A stretch of DNA of 64,000 nt from Pseudomonas mediterranea CFBP 5447 (GTDB taxonomy: Bacteria > Pseudomonadota > Gammaproteobacteria > Pseudomonadales > Pseudomonadaceae), in contig NZ_KN322987.1 of the NCBI RefSeq assembly GCF_000774145.1, forward strand, positions 854,747 to 918,746. Direction: 5' to 3'. Below, piece by piece: positions 20,501 to 28,599 of the stretch. The first letter of the stretch is position 1; each line of letters begins with the position of its first letter. The notes below the pieces were generated by a model, which searched no databases, was not told the DNA's origin, and worked only from the letters and a program-made list of their open reading frames with translations. Made by a program: the position numbers and the translations under genes.

Positions 20501-21338
20501 CTCGCCGCTGGTCCGGCTGTCGGCGCCCAATGCCAATGCCGCCAATCTGTTCTGCTTCCACCCGTCCACCGGCCATGTGCAGGACTACCGCACGCTGCTG
20601 GCCCCGCTGCAATCCTGGAACCTCTGGGGTCTGCAGGCGGCCTACCTGGCCGAGGACAGCACCACGCTGGATGGCGATGTCGAGAGCCTTGCCGCACTCT
20701 ACGTTGAGCACCTGCGCCAGCAGCAACCCCACGGCCCCTATCACCTGCTGGGCTTCTCCCTCGGTGGACTGCTGGCGATTGCCGCGGCCGCGCGCCTGGA
20801 AAGCCTGGGCGAGCAAGTGGCCTTCCTCGGCATCATCGACTCGCAATACCAGCATCAGGCGCCGGAAGACAGTGTCGAGGCGTTGCTGGAATCGGCTGCG
20901 CAGGCATTGACCCTGGACAGCCAGGCGCTGATGCGTCAGTTGCCGCCACCGGTCATCGCCGCGCTGACCGAGCAACTGGACGCCCTGCCCCCAGCGAAAC
21001 GCCTGGCGGAACTGGTGCAGTGGGCCCGCCAGCAAGGCCTGCAACTCGACGGCGACAGTTGGGAACACCTGCAAACGCGACTACGCTATCAGCAGCACAC
21101 ACAGCACCTGCTAGCCAGCTTCAAGCCGGCGCAGCTAAGCTGCCCGGTTCATGTCTGGTGGGCCAGCGACACCCTGGCCCAGGCCGAGTTCGTCGACCCG
21201 CATTGGGAACGCCTGAGCAGCGGGCCGCTGACCCGCGAGGTCATCCAGGCGCAGCACCTCACCATCCTCGAGCAAGGCGCCCTGCACCAGCAATTGGCGG
21301 CGTGTCTCGAGACATTGGCTACGCACGGAGTGGTTTGA
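17511..21338 (+). CDS. Terminal siderophore NRPS, X-A(Asp-like)-T-TE
   Basis: A 1275-residue final synthetase. Residues 1-400 align with a condensation domain, but the HHxxxDG site reads LPALSADRG near residue 100, so both histidines are gone. This domain cannot condense and may be a second interface-type docking domain; the working C domain for this module is probably the last C domain of the preceding protein. The A domain (about 418-920) has code D-L-T-K-L-G-H-V-G, read as Asp-like. A carrier domain follows (GGHSL near 950), then a type I thioesterase (about 998-1275) with nucleophile motif GFSLGG near 1080 and a His in QHLTILE. The thioesterase should release the finished peptide. With the oxygenase fused to the neighbouring protein, the C-terminal residue may also be beta-hydroxylated (inference). 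It starts inside the upstream stop codon. Confidence 0.92.
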   Translation: MTAYEKREEAFALSPQQRSQWLGGLPAVRLELEIRGALALERLQQRLAALSACHEALRLRVRPEPGLLTPLQVIESTTSAADGIGVDVQSVDADRHRVVLQLPALSADRGTVLRLVQALASAQAPAFDEEAMTYTQYSAWLYELQTDEDAEHGRRFWATQALDDSATGELLYRQVRNDRADAPVVTRLVVSPQLGMALDSFCQRRGASPEQVLMTAWGVLLQRLSSGDSPALTLNWVHDCRDDYEELADCWGLFAKPLPLRWEPAPEHSFAQALANLQALCEHATEWQEYCGVGTAQAIEAAHYGFQWGANLPGPLGLLGSSASTLTVLDVQAIPSGMELLLVAETLGGGYRLNLSHPPSRYSEQAATTLLEQLQSLLLDALANPDKPLSQLSLQAPGFAATLAAVQAPLDAPPFTNVPVRFSECAAQFPTHLALRDHNGHLSYAELDARSNQLAHYLKTQGVGREDRVALYLDRSVQMVLAMLGVLKSGAAFIPLDAQQPAQRSLAILQQAQPTFVLSGAAGSAPALPSVGSLDLRDEAAWQQGPTSAPDLDIQPEDAAYVLFTSGSTGTPKGVIVEHRQLGSYVASVSRRLKLAAGERSAVVTSLAADLGYTLLFPALLSGGELHLLDKETAMDAQAWAAWQAQYPVDHLKIVPSLLDAWLIHAQSAAVLPRKQLILGGETCSRRLLQSIRQHAPTLMIFNHYGPTETTVGVVMHAVEPAVDYRRLPLSDRLDGMRLYLLDDQQALAAPGQSAELYIGGPQLARGYLDAQQSADRFIELAQLPGERLYRTGDMARYLHDGSLEITGRADRQVKIRGFRVELDEIQAQLTGLPGVAQVAVECIPRGELGQQLFAFITLAPGHSTNVARLHGQAQDCLPDYMLPTLRIVEALPLMGNGKLDRKTLQQWADKVLDTVGSALPRTPLEALLADVWAQVLGLERVGIDDDFFELGGHSLAAVTLASRLQTALSAPVTVNAVFNAPSVSAFAALVQAELKLSPLVRLSAPNANAANLFCFHPSTGHVQDYRTLLAPLQSWNLWGLQAAYLAEDSTTLDGDVESLAALYVEHLRQQQPHGPYHLLGFSLGGLLAIAAAARLESLGEQVAFLGIIDSQYQHQAPEDSVEALLESAAQALTLDSQALMRQLPPPVIAALTEQLDALPPAKRLAELVQWARQQGLQLDGDSWEHLQTRLRYQQHTQHLLASFKPAQLSCPVHVWWASDTLAQAEFVDPHWERLSSGPLTREVIQAQHLTILEQGALHQQLAACLETLATHGVV

Positions 21339-21339
21339 A

Positions 21340-22986
21340 ATGGATCTGTTGTTACTCATGGCTAAACGCTCATGGCGCGCACTGCTGGTGGCGACCCTGA
21401 CGGGCCTGATCTGCGGCCTCGCGGCGGCCGGGCTGATCGCCAACATCAACCACAGCCTGGCGGTGTTCGACCAATTGCGTCCGCTGGACGGCCTGTACTT
21501 CGGTGGGCTGGTGGTGCTGGTGGCGATATCCCGGGTGATCTCCGACGTCAGCCTGCTGCGCCTGGGCCAGGCGGCGGTACACGACATGCGCCTGCACCTG
21601 AGCGCCAAGCTGATCGACACGCCTTACGCGCAGTTGCAACGCCTGGGCAAGCACCGCCTGCTGGCGATGTTGACCGACGATACCCAGACCATCAGCCAGG
21701 CCGTGGAGCTGGTGCCGATCCTGTTGGTCAACGCCGGGATCATCGCCGCGTGCCTGGCCTACCTGGGCTGGCTGAGCCTGCCGCTGCTGGGCCTGACGCT
21801 GTCACTGATTGTCCTGGGCAGCCTCAGTTTCAACTGGCCGCAGCGCCGGGCCTTGACCTCGATCTCCCGTGCACGGGAGCTCAAGGACCAGTTGTTCGAC
21901 CAGTACCGCCTGCTCACCGACGGCAGCAAGGAGCTGCAACTCAACCACCCGCGTCGCCAGCACTTCTTCACCCGCCTGCTGATACCGGTGAGCCAGCAGT
22001 ATCGCCGGGACTTTGTACGGGGCATGAGCATCTACGCCCTGGTGCTGAACTGGGGCAATGCGGTGTTCTACCTGCTGATCGGCGTGGTGCTGTTCGCCGC
22101 GCCGCAGTTCATTGACCTGAGCGCCAGCCTGGTGACCGGCTATATCCTGGCAATCCTGTACATGATCACGCCGCTGTCGGAGCTGATGCACGCCTTGCCG
22201 ACCCTGGGCCGGGCCAGCGTTGCACTGAACAAGATCCGAGCCCTGGAAAGCGAGATGCAGACCGCCGACGAGGCCGACGACAGCCTCTCTCCGACCCAGG
22301 TCCGCAGCCTGGTGTGCCGGCAGGTCAGCCATACCTACTACCGCGAACGCGAAGACGGCCATTTCACCCTCGGCCCCATCGACCTGACGTTGAATGCCGG
22401 CGAAGTGGTATTCATCACCGGCGGCAACGGCAGCGGCAAGACCACCCTGGCCTTGTTGCTGACGGGGCTCTACCGGCCGGAAGGCGGCGACATCATGCTC
22501 GATGAGCAAGTCTCCTCAAGCAATGACAACCACCATTACCGCCAGCACTTCTCGGCGATCTTCACCGACTTCTGCCTGTTCGAGAACCTGTTCGATGGCG
22601 ACGATCCGCACCTGGTGAAACAGGCCCAGGATTACCTGGTCCATCTGCAGTTGGATCACAAGGTGCACATCGAGGAAGGCAAGCTGACGACGCTGGCGCT
22701 GTCCACTGGGCAACGCAAGCGCCTGGCGCTGCTCAGTGCCTACCTGGATGATCGCCCGTGCTACCTGTTCGACGAGTGGGCGGCCGACCAGGACCCGGTG
22801 TTCAAGCACTTTTTCTACACCCGGATCCTGCCGGACCTGCGCGAGCGCGGCAAACTGCTGATCGTCATTTCCCATGACGATGCCTACTTCGGTCTGGCGG
22901 ACCGGTTGATTCGCATCGAGCATGGCCAGCTCAGCGAAATCGCGCCCCACGCCGCCATGAAGATGCCGGCCATGCTGTCGGTTTAA
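21340..22986 (+). CDS. Cyclic-peptide/siderophore export ABC transporter (PvdE-type)
   Basis: A 548-residue fused permease-ATPase in the inner membrane. The N-terminal part (about 1-300) is hydrophobic with six likely membrane segments. The C-terminal ATPase has Walker A GGNGSGKTT (near 365), signature LSTGQRKR (near 460) and Walker B YLFDEWAADQDP. Size and signature fit the cyclic peptide export family that includes PvdE of pyoverdine synthesis, which moves the acylated precursor into the periplasm. The start lies one base after the NRPS stop, so it is the next gene of the operon. Its job here is probably export of the lipopeptide siderophore or its precursor. It has no peptidase or periplasmic adaptor domain. 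Confidence 0.9.
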   Translation: MDLLLLMAKRSWRALLVATLTGLICGLAAAGLIANINHSLAVFDQLRPLDGLYFGGLVVLVAISRVISDVSLLRLGQAAVHDMRLHLSAKLIDTPYAQLQRLGKHRLLAMLTDDTQTISQAVELVPILLVNAGIIAACLAYLGWLSLPLLGLTLSLIVLGSLSFNWPQRRALTSISRARELKDQLFDQYRLLTDGSKELQLNHPRRQHFFTRLLIPVSQQYRRDFVRGMSIYALVLNWGNAVFYLLIGVVLFAAPQFIDLSASLVTGYILAILYMITPLSELMHALPTLGRASVALNKIRALESEMQTADEADDSLSPTQVRSLVCRQVSHTYYREREDGHFTLGPIDLTLNAGEVVFITGGNGSGKTTLALLLTGLYRPEGGDIMLDEQVSSSNDNHHYRQHFSAIFTDFCLFENLFDGDDPHLVKQAQDYLVHLQLDHKVHIEEGKLTTLALSTGQRKRLALLSAYLDDRPCYLFDEWAADQDPVFKHFFYTRILPDLRERGKLLIVISHDDAYFGLADRLIRIEHGQLSEIAPHAAMKMPAMLSV

Positions 22987-22996
22987 GGCAGACGAA

Positions 22997-23155
22997 GAAC
23001 CTGTGGCGAGGGGATTTATCCCCGCTGGGCTGCGCAGCAGCCCCTACACAGGCGACTCAATCCACCTGATATACCGAGTAGCAGGGCTTTGGGGCTGCTT
23101 TGCAGCCCAGCGGGGCGGTGCGACGTTTCGCTAAATCCCCTCGCCACAGGTTCAT
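22997..23155. repeat. REPIN (inverted pair of REP sequences), family A
   Basis: Two copies of the REP core TGTGGCGAGGGGATTTA face each other across about 100 bases; the right copy is slightly degenerate. The arms carry the GCTGGGCTGCGCAGCAGCCC palindrome. The element fills the space between the exporter and the convergent FhuF-like gene. The same family recurs at 47876-48012. Confidence 0.85.
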
Positions 23156-23193
23156 CGTTCTTCTTAGGTGAACAGCATTATCCCTAACGAGGC

Positions 23194-23970
23194 TCACGCC
23201 TCTTCATAGATGTAATGCAGGTAGCTCACCTGCTCCGCCAGGGGCAGGCGATGCAGTTTGGGGCAGGACTCGCAGAGCACCGGCGGCTGGCCTTCGACGG
23301 GTTCGTGCAGTTGGTAATGCAGGCAGCAATGCCGGCGCAAGGGCAAGCACGGGCAGATCTGCGGCGCGGGTGATTCGACCATGCGTTGCAGGCCCCGCAG
23401 CTTCAGGCGCCCGTCATTCACCGTGACCGGTTCCAGCCACTGGTGCGCCTCGGCAAATCCGTCCCGGGACAGGTCGGGGTCCATTCGCGCGAACGCACCA
23501 TCCCAGATGGCAACCATGTTGCCCCACAGTATCTTCGGCGCCAGCCCCCCGGCGGCGGCCAGGGTCGCGAACAGCGGTGCCAGGTGCTCGTGGACCAACC
23601 GCGACCAGTAGGTCGCGCGCTCATCCGGGCCCAAAGCCGGCAGTCGGGTCGCCAGCCCCAGCGCCGAGGGCTGACCGTCATCGTGCAACAGCACCGCCTC
23701 TTCGCTCCAGAAATCGATGGCGCTGTGACGGGTCAACACACAGGCCAGGGTCGCCGGCAGGACGATGCTCATGTAGTTCATCGACCACTGCGACACCACG
23801 GCGGCGCGGTTCACCCCCGGATAACGCAGGGCGAAGCGGGTCAGCAGCGGTTGCAGGACCTCAGGGTCGGCAAGTCGGCTCAACGCGACGCAAGGCTGAT
23901 CGGCGGCTCCCTGCCGGATAACCCGCCGTATCGGCGGCCAGGCCTGGTTGAGCCATTCTGGAAATTCGAT
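23194..23970 (-). CDS. FhuF-type ferric-siderophore reductase, possible ATC start
   Basis: Cytoplasmic [2Fe-2S] protein expected to reduce ferric siderophore and free the iron. The C-terminal end has the FhuF cysteine pattern: a CC pair (HCCLHY) followed by CESC. The only standard start in frame is TTG at 23883, but the frame stays open to 23991 and the extra residues (IEFPEWLNQAW...) look like real FhuF N-terminal sequence. A strong ribosome site (AGGGAAAGGGAGA) sits about 8 bases before an ATC codon at 23970 and no ATG or GTG is available, so an ATC start is proposed here; the TTG start is the fallback. It diverges from an ABC transporter across a Fur-box match, consistent with iron-repressed expression. 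Function is inferred from family and context. Confidence 0.82.
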   Translation of the reverse strand: MEFPEWLNQAWPPIRRVIRQGAADQPCVALSRLADPEVLQPLLTRFALRYPGVNRAAVVSQWSMNYMSIVLPATLACVLTRHSAIDFWSEEAVLLHDDGQPSALGLATRLPALGPDERATYWSRLVHEHLAPLFATLAAAGGLAPKILWGNMVAIWDGAFARMDPDLSRDGFAEAHQWLEPVTVNDGRLKLRGLQRMVESPAPQICPCLPLRRHCCLHYQLHEPVEGQPPVLCESCPKLHRLPLAEQVSYLHYIYEEA

Positions 23971-23996
23971 GACGGGTCTCCCTTTCCCTAATTAAT

Positions 23997-24015
23997 GCAA
24001 ACGATTAGCATTGGC
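23997..24015. promoter_or_regulatory. Candidate Fur box in divergent promoter
   Basis: On the minus strand GCCAATGCTAATCGTTTGC matches the 19-base Fur consensus at about 13 positions, including the central TAATC. It lies between the divergent fhuF-like reductase and ABC transporter genes, about 25 bases upstream of the proposed reductase start. That position fits Fur repression of both genes when iron is plentiful. Confidence 0.65.
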
Positions 24016-24077
24016 TGATCCTATCCTTCCTCATCTGCAAACTCAACGTCGTCAGCGACCGGGCTTACCAAGATCAC

Positions 24078-25787
24078 ATGCACACACTCCGCACTTTCTG
24101 GCGTCTCGCGCGGCCGTTCTGGACATCCGAGGAAAAATACCCGGCCCTGTTGCTGTTGTTGGGCACCGTGTTGATGACCCTGTGCCTGGTGGGCGTCAAC
24201 ATCCTCAACAATTTCTGGAACCTGCATTTTTACAACGCGTTGCAGGCCCTGGACTATCAGGGCTTTCTCGTCGGCAGCCTGCAATTCATCCTGCTGCAGG
24301 TCGGCATGGCCGGGTTTACCGTGGGTGCGTTCCACTTCCAGCAGAAGCTGACCATACGCTGGCGCCGTTGGGCCACCCGAAACATGCTCGACCAATGGCT
24401 GGGCAGCCAGCGCTACCAGAAGCTGAAGCTGAGCGAGACCGAGGTCGATAACCCCGACCAGCGGATCGCCGAAGACATCGACCTGTTTATCGTCAAGTCG
24501 CTGAAATTGAGCCTGGGATTGTTGACGTCGGTGGTGTCGCTGTTCTCCTTCCTGAATATTCTCTGGCAGGCGTCGAACCTGGTCAGCGTGCCGTTCGACG
24601 ACCAATCGGTGGTCATTCCGGGGCTGCTGGTATGGATCGCACTGGTATATGCCCTGCTGGGCACCGGCCTGGCGTTCTGGCTGGGGCGCGCCTTGCCAAG
24701 CCTCAACTTCATGCAACAACGGCGCGAAGCGGATTTCCGCTTCTCTCTCATCCGCCTGCGGGAAAACGCCGACTCGGTGGCCCAGTACCGCGGCGAAGCG
24801 GTGGAAAACGAGCGCTTCAACCAGCGTCTGGAAGCGGCGTTGGAGAATTTCTGGGCGCTGGTCAAGAAGCAGAAGCTGATCATGGGCTATTCAACCTTCT
24901 ACCTGCGCAGCGCCACGGTCATTCCCATGTTCATCATGGCGCCGCAATTCTTCGCCGGCGCATTCCCTTTGGGTCGCCTGACGCAGATCAGCGCAGCCTT
25001 CGGCGAAGTCCACGCGGCCATCGCCTACCTGGTCAGCGTGTTTCCGGAACTGTCGGAATGGAAGTCGGTGATCGACCGTTTGAACGGTTTCCAGGAACGC
25101 CTGGATCACCTCGAAATCAAGTCCGAGGTCCGTCTCGAGCAGCAGGCCGCCGGCCTCGATATCAAGGACCTGGACGTCTGGCTGCCGAGCGGCCGGCAAT
25201 TGTTCAAGGGCTTCAACCTGTCGCTCAAGCCCGGCGACAGCCTGATGATCAGCGCGCCGTCCGGCTACGGCAAATCGACCTTGCTTCGCACGATCAGCGG
25301 GCTATGGCCCCATGCCAGCGGCACCAGCCGCTATGACCGGGAGCGGGCGCTGACCCTGTCGCAAAAACCCTACCTACCGCTGGGCTGTCTGCGCGAGGCG
25401 CTCTGGTACCCCAACCCGCCACGGCCCGAAGAAGATGCCGCGTTGCACCGGGTAATGGAGCACGTCGGCCTGCAACACCTGCGCGATCAACTGGACCAGG
25501 AGCGAGACTGGGCCCAGACCCTCAGCGTCGGCGAACAGCAACGCTGTGCATTCGTCCGCGCCCTGCTGGCCCGCCCGACGGTGCTGTTCCTCGACGAAAG
25601 CAGCTCGGCACTGGATGCGGCCAACGAGCTGCGCTGCTATCAGTTGCTCAAGCAGACACTGCCGGAGACGATTCTGATCAGCGTCGGGCACAACGCCTCG
25701 CTGGAGCATATTCACTGGCAGGTCCTGGAACTCAAGGATGAGGCGCAGTGGGTGCATCGCAAGGTTCAGCAGGCGGCTGTCAGCTAG
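24078..25787 (+). CDS. ABC transporter with fused membrane and ATPase domains (SbmA/YddA, ABC-D type)
   Basis: A 569-residue inner-membrane protein. The N-terminal domain (about 20-330) has the layout of the SbmA/BacA-like ABC_membrane_2 family, with several membrane segments and the conserved stretch around QRRREADFRFSLIRLRENA. The ATPase has Walker A SAPSGYGKST (near 395), signature LSVGEQQRCAF (near 480) and Walker B VLFLDESSSALD. Members of this class move peptides, cobalamin or fatty acyl compounds. The divergent FhuF-like reductase, shared Fur-box region and nearby siderophore NRPSs suggest a part in siderophore handling, perhaps uptake from or recycling out of the periplasm. Direction and substrate cannot be read from the sequence. 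ATG 24078 is used; no strong ribosome site is visible. Confidence 0.85.
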   Translation: MHTLRTFWRLARPFWTSEEKYPALLLLLGTVLMTLCLVGVNILNNFWNLHFYNALQALDYQGFLVGSLQFILLQVGMAGFTVGAFHFQQKLTIRWRRWATRNMLDQWLGSQRYQKLKLSETEVDNPDQRIAEDIDLFIVKSLKLSLGLLTSVVSLFSFLNILWQASNLVSVPFDDQSVVIPGLLVWIALVYALLGTGLAFWLGRALPSLNFMQQRREADFRFSLIRLRENADSVAQYRGEAVENERFNQRLEAALENFWALVKKQKLIMGYSTFYLRSATVIPMFIMAPQFFAGAFPLGRLTQISAAFGEVHAAIAYLVSVFPELSEWKSVIDRLNGFQERLDHLEIKSEVRLEQQAAGLDIKDLDVWLPSGRQLFKGFNLSLKPGDSLMISAPSGYGKSTLLRTISGLWPHASGTSRYDRERALTLSQKPYLPLGCLREALWYPNPPRPEEDAALHRVMEHVGLQHLRDQLDQERDWAQTLSVGEQQRCAFVRALLARPTVLFLDESSSALDAANELRCYQLLKQTLPETILISVGHNASLEHIHWQVLELKDEAQWVHRKVQQAAVS

Positions 25788-25800
25788 CCGGGCGATCGTC

Positions 25801-25892
25801 ATCGCGAGCAGGCTCGCTCCCACAGGGTTTCCGGGTGGCTGCAAGGTCTGTGGGCGGCGCAGATCCCATGTGGGAGCGAGCCTGCTCGCGAT
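25801..25892. repeat. REPIN, family B
   Basis: A 23-bp arm starting ATCGCGAGCAGGCTCGC (25801-25823) and its exact reverse complement (25870-25892) face each other across 46 bases. The 25788-26040 interval holds this element and no gene. A single copy of the same arm is at 61565-61587. Confidence 0.88.
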
Positions 25893-26040
25893 GGCGCCCG
25901 TACACTCAACACCGACCCAAACTGCCCCACCGCTTTCGCGATGACCGCCAGTCCCCGCACCGCGAGATCTCTCTGAACTTCCATCCGGCATCTTCCCTCT
26001 GCCCTTTACCAGCATGCTAATCAGAGAGAGGCAGGACGTC

Positions 26041-27264
26041 ATGAGAGCACTCACTTACCACGGTGCGCACAATGTAAAAGTCGACACGGTCCCGGACCCG
26101 ATCCTGATGGACAGCGATGACATCATCCTGCGCGTCACGGCGTCCGCCATCTGTGGTTCGGACCTGCACCTCTACCGCGGCAAGATCCCCTCGGTCGAGC
26201 ATGGCGACATCTTCGGGCACGAGTTCATGGGAATCGTCGAAGAGGCAGGTCCCGCAGTGACCGCCGTTCAACCCGGCGACCGCGTAGTGATTCCATTCGT
26301 GATCGCTTGCGGCAGCTGTTTTTTCTGCCAGATGGACCTGTTCGCAGCCTGTGAAACGACCAACACCGGTCGCGGTGCCATCCTCAACAAGAAAGCCATC
26401 CCACCCGGCGCAGCGTTGTTCGGCTTCAGCCATCTGTATGGCGGTGTACCCGGTGGACAGGCCGAATATGTACGGGTGCCGAAGGCCAACACCGGCCCCT
26501 TCAAAGTGCCTGGGACTCTTTCGGACGAGAAGGTGCTGTTTCTTTCGGACATCCTGCCCACCGCGTTCCAGGCGGTCACCAATGCGGGGATCGGCAACGG
26601 CTCGAGTATCGCCATCTACGGCGCCGGGCCGGTCGGTTTATTGAGTGCCGCTTGCGCCCGGATGCTGGGCGCCGAGCAGATCTTCATGGTCGATCATCAC
26701 CCCTATCGCCTCGCCTATGCACAGCAAACCTATGGCGTGATTCCAATCAACTTCGATGAAGATGACGATCCCGCCGACACGATCATTCGCCAGACCAAGG
26801 GCATGCGCGGTGTCGACGGCGTGGTCGATGCGGTGGGCTTCGAGGCCAAAGGCAGCACCACCGAGACGCTGCTTGCCACGCTCAAGCTTGAGGGCAGCAG
26901 CGGCAAAGCCCTGCGCCAGTGCATCGCGGCCGTCCGCCGTGGCGGGGTCGTGAGCGTGCCGGGGGTGTATGCCGGCTTCATCCACGGTTTCCTGTTTGGC
27001 GATGCCTTCGACAAAGGCCTGACGTTCAAGATGGGCCAGACCCATGTACAACGCTATCTCCCCGAGTTGCTCGACCACATCGAGACCGGTCGCCTGGCCC
27101 CGGAGGTCATTATCAGCCACCGGATGTCGCTGGAACAGGCCGCCGAGGGTTATGAGATTTTCGACAAGAAGCAGGAGGACTGCCGCAAGGTCATTCTGAC
27201 GCCGGGGGACTCAGCCATCGCGTTGCCGGAGGGGGATGGCCCGGCCCTGGTGCTGGGGACTTGA
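26041..27264 (+). CDS. Zinc-dependent alcohol dehydrogenase, formaldehyde dehydrogenase-like
   Basis: A 407-residue medium-chain dehydrogenase. It has the catalytic zinc site (CGSDLH near 38, GHEFMGIVEEAG), the structural-zinc cysteine cluster (CGSCFFCQMDLFAAC) and a Rossmann nucleotide site IYGAGPVGLLS near 187. The long insert and overall size match the glutathione-independent formaldehyde dehydrogenase-like group of zinc alcohol dehydrogenases, which oxidize aldehydes or alcohols with NAD(P). ATG 26041 is chosen because AGAGGCAGGA precedes it; an upstream frame extension has no support. It stands alone between a REPIN and the convergent hipA gene. The substrate is unknown. Confidence 0.88.
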   Translation: MRALTYHGAHNVKVDTVPDPILMDSDDIILRVTASAICGSDLHLYRGKIPSVEHGDIFGHEFMGIVEEAGPAVTAVQPGDRVVIPFVIACGSCFFCQMDLFAACETTNTGRGAILNKKAIPPGAALFGFSHLYGGVPGGQAEYVRVPKANTGPFKVPGTLSDEKVLFLSDILPTAFQAVTNAGIGNGSSIAIYGAGPVGLLSAACARMLGAEQIFMVDHHPYRLAYAQQTYGVIPINFDEDDDPADTIIRQTKGMRGVDGVVDAVGFEAKGSTTETLLATLKLEGSSGKALRQCIAAVRRGGVVSVPGVYAGFIHGFLFGDAFDKGLTFKMGQTHVQRYLPELLDHIETGRLAPEVIISHRMSLEQAAEGYEIFDKKQEDCRKVILTPGDSAIALPEGDGPALVLGT

Positions 27265-27339
27265 ACTCAGCCGCCTTGGGAGACGCCAGCGTAACGCTGG
27301 CCCGTACGTCGGCGAACACGTAACAGGGAGCGGTCATCG

Positions 27340-28599
27340 TTAGCAAAGCAGGGCAACATTGTCATCGATCCGGCCTTGAATGATGCGCAAGGTTTCCTGG
27401 GTGATCGCTTGTGGGTACAGCTTCTCGGCAACGGTTGCAAACTGACTGGCAACGCTGCAAATCCGGTCGATAATGGAGCTTGCCCTCTCCCATGAAACCT
27501 CTGCTTCATCCGCAAGCCTGAGCAGGGCCTTCCGGTTGATCGCCAAGGCCTCACCCATTACATCCATCTGGTGATAGCCGCCCGGCCCTTCGCAGAACGT
27601 CACGTCATAGGCCGGGGCCAGCTTCCAGTCGCCAGCCGGCGACATCAGGTAGGAAAAATTCTTGGGGTGGTCGTCTCGGTTGTTGAATGCGACGTTGAAG
27701 ACTGCACGCTCGAATGCGATCGCTTTCTCTCGCACGTCATTGGTACACATCTGGGTCGCACGTAGGAAGTTGACGTAGTCCAGGGCACCCGGTGATTGGT
27801 AATCGGCTCCGGTAAAGGCTGCAAGGCTCTGCATGGGCACGCGTTGACCGTACAGACGGTCGAACCGTTTACTCGCGAACGCCGCCAGCCCGTTGGGCAG
27901 ACTGAAGTACTCGGTATCCGGCGTCTGGATGCCGCATATACGCAAGCACTCGGCATAAACCATTTCGACGGCACAGACCTCGGGATGTTCGTCTTTGCCC
28001 GGGAACTTGATCAGCCACGCTTCGAAGCCTGGCTTGACGGCGGTGGTAAAGGATCCGGCTTCAGGATCCCGATAGACCAAGGCCTTTGGCCTGGCGCCCT
28101 GAGGAGAGCCCCCCACCAGCAGCAGGTTTTGCAGGAACTCCCCGCCTTCCCCCTTGAGAACTTCCTGCACCTCGGCTGCGAGCAGATCGAGGGGGATATG
28201 TGCTTGCGGCGCATGCCCCTCGGGAACCACGGGCTCGAATGACATCGCTCCCATGGCATTGCCGCCAATATAGGACAGCCGCTCCAGAGGTCCTATGCGT
28301 GCGGTATTAAGGTTACGACGCCTGAACAAACGGTCCATCAGCAGCATACCCCAACCGTCAGGCAGCGAGTCATAGATCGGACCGGGCAATCCCAACTGAT
28401 GGGACGGGAACCCCCTGCGTAACTGCGGGCCCTGCAACGGAAGTGTGTAGGACGACAACTCCAGACCTCGAAGCTTCGCCTCATTGCTGTACTCGAACAC
28501 AATCTGCGGTCGGCCGCTGAGGACAGTCGTCGACACAAGTGTCCCCCACAGCCAACGCTCTCCCCAGCCTTCGTAGTAGACGTCGACTTGCTCAAGCAT
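27340..28599 (-). CDS. hipA: HipA-type serine/threonine kinase toxin
   Basis: A 419-residue HipA-family protein. It shows the N-terminal HipA subdomain (LPDGWGMLLMDRL), the kinase loop with conserved Asp/Asn (FNNRDDHPKNFS, near residue 310) and the metal-binding Asp of APAYDVTF. Known HipA kinases phosphorylate aminoacyl-tRNA synthetases or related targets, slow growth and promote persistence, and are held in check by HipB. ATG 28599 (MLEQVDVYYEG) is chosen because it overlaps the hipB stop, the usual coupling; the frame is open further upstream inside hipB. The exact kinase target is not predictable. Confidence 0.87.
   Translation of the reverse strand: MLEQVDVYYEGWGERWLWGTLVSTTVLSGRPQIVFEYSNEAKLRGLELSSYTLPLQGPQLRRGFPSHQLGLPGPIYDSLPDGWGMLLMDRLFRRRNLNTARIGPLERLSYIGGNAMGAMSFEPVVPEGHAPQAHIPLDLLAAEVQEVLKGEGGEFLQNLLLVGGSPQGARPKALVYRDPEAGSFTTAVKPGFEAWLIKFPGKDEHPEVCAVEMVYAECLRICGIQTPDTEYFSLPNGLAAFASKRFDRLYGQRVPMQSLAAFTGADYQSPGALDYVNFLRATQMCTNDVREKAIAFERAVFNVAFNNRDDHPKNFSYLMSPAGDWKLAPAYDVTFCEGPGGYHQMDVMGEALAINRKALLRLADEAEVSWERASSIIDRICSVASQFATVAEKLYPQAITQETLRIIQGRIDDNVALLC

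Noticed and set aside
27285..27301. Palindrome GCCAGCGTAACGCTGGC between the alcohol dehydrogenase and hipA genes as a terminator
   Set aside because: The stem is only 7 bp and neither strand has a T-run after it; too weak to call, though it lies between convergent genes.
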